Positions 6,578 to 6,992 of a stretch of DNA of 6,992 nt are shown in pieces; positions within the stretch are counted from its first letter, which is position 1, and each line of letters starts with the position of its first letter. The stretch is from positions 1-6,992 of the forward strand of contig JASLJP010000194.1 in the NCBI GenBank assembly GCA_030152425.1, in the 5' to 3' direction. A program made the position numbers and the translations under genes. The notes beneath the pieces are model-generated. The model was not told the DNA's origin. It was given only the letters and a program-made list of their open reading frames with translations, and searched no databases. The stretch is from Aquirhabdus sp. Lineage in GTDB: Bacteria > Pseudomonadota > Gammaproteobacteria > Pseudomonadales > Moraxellaceae.

Positions 6578-6601
6578 CAGCAATAGCGTTTGTATGAGCG
6601 C

Positions 6602-6615
6602 TATATTTGAATATA
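6602..6615. promoter_or_regulatory. AT-rich interrupted palindrome just upstream of the etfB ribosome site
   Basis: TATATT and AATATA form a perfect 6-bp dyad around a central TG, ending 15 bases before the GAGGA ribosome site. All twelve paired bases are A or T, so as RNA it would be a weak hairpin. As DNA it could be an operator or a second -10 region (TATATT at 6602-6607), though no good -35 box lies at the right distance. Confidence 0.25.
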
Positions 6616-6640
6616 TCCACTAGCCAAGCCGAGGAATTTT

Positions 6641-6992
6641 ATGAAGGCTCTTGTTGCTGTCAAACGCGTTGTCGATTACAACGTCAAAGTTCGTGTCAAA
6701 GCGGATAAAACTGGCGTTGACTTAACCAACGTCAAAATGTCGATCAACCCATTTTGCGAAATCGCTGTCGAAGAAGCGGTTCGTTTAAAAGAAAAAGGCG
6801 TTGTCACTGAGATCGTCGTGGTTTCTGTTGGTCCAACCGCTGCACAAGAGCAAATCCGCTCAGCTATGGCACTCGGCGCAGACCGCGGCATTCTCGTACA
6901 AACCGACGATGCAGCCAGCCCACTGGCCGTGGCTAAAATCTTGAAAGCGATTGCTGAACAAGAACAACCTCAAATCATCCTGCTTGGCAAAC
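6641..6992 (+). CDS. etfB: Electron transfer flavoprotein beta subunit (C-terminal part outside window)
   Basis: The first 117 residues match EtfB, the smaller subunit of the FAD- and AMP-containing electron transfer flavoprotein. EtfB passes electrons from acyl-CoA and other dehydrogenases to ETF-ubiquinone oxidoreductase. Visible hallmarks are the start MKALVAVKRVVDYNVKVRVK, the segment MSINPFCEIAVEEAVRLKE (33-51) and VSVGPTAAQEQIRSAMALGADRGI (61-84), which belong to the nucleotide-binding fold that holds AMP. The family is about 250 residues, so a little less than half is present. The ATG has a good GAGGA (6631-6635) 5 bases upstream. In related genomes etfA follows directly; it would lie beyond the window. 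A 443-base gap and its own candidate promoter separate it from xerC, so it probably begins a separate transcript. Confidence 0.97.
   Translation, partial: MKALVAVKRVVDYNVKVRVKADKTGVDLTNVKMSINPFCEIAVEEAVRLKEKGVVTEIVVVSVGPTAAQEQIRSAMALGADRGILVQTDDAASPLAVAKILKAIAEQEQPQIILLGK

Overview
The window looks like ordinary chromosome of a gammaproteobacterium in the order Pseudomonadales, most likely the family Moraxellaceae. Three things point there: a XerC with the active-site context HPHLLRHCFASH, an amgK-murU pair transcribed divergently from lptD-surA (an arrangement known from Pseudomonas and relatives), and an etfB of the MKALVAVKRVVDYNVKVRVK type. Base composition is near 50% GC, higher than typical Acinetobacter, so a less studied genus of the family is possible. 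The genus is inference.

Layout. Positions 1-744 (minus strand) hold the N-terminal part of surA, the periplasmic chaperone, cut by the window edge. Positions 795-3203 (minus) hold a complete lptD, the outer-membrane LPS translocon, just upstream of surA in the same probable operon. Positions 3204-3386 are a divergent promoter region. Positions 3387-4451 (plus) encode AmgK and 4503-5177 (plus) encode MurU, the two cell-wall-sugar recycling enzymes that convert MurNAc to UDP-MurNAc. Positions 5214-6197 (plus) encode the tyrosine recombinase XerC. Positions 6198-6640 appear non-coding and hold a candidate promoter and several small dyads. Positions 6641-6992 (plus) are the start of etfB, the electron transfer flavoprotein beta subunit, cut by the window edge.

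How the genes work together. The left half is an envelope-building locus. SurA helps fold outer-membrane proteins, and LptD is one of its known clients in E. coli. AmgK and MurU, on the opposite strand, feed recycled MurNAc into peptidoglycan synthesis. xerC follows murU after 36 bases and may be co-transcribed, although its job (chromosome dimer resolution at dif with XerD) is unrelated. etfB starts a separate metabolic unit, normally etfBA.

I see no mobile element, CRISPR array, tRNA, rRNA or toxin-antitoxin module, and nothing that amounts to a new biological system. The points most worth checking are a low-GC insertion in the N-terminal domain of XerC, the unusual leader of lptD, and the long structured leader of etfB.
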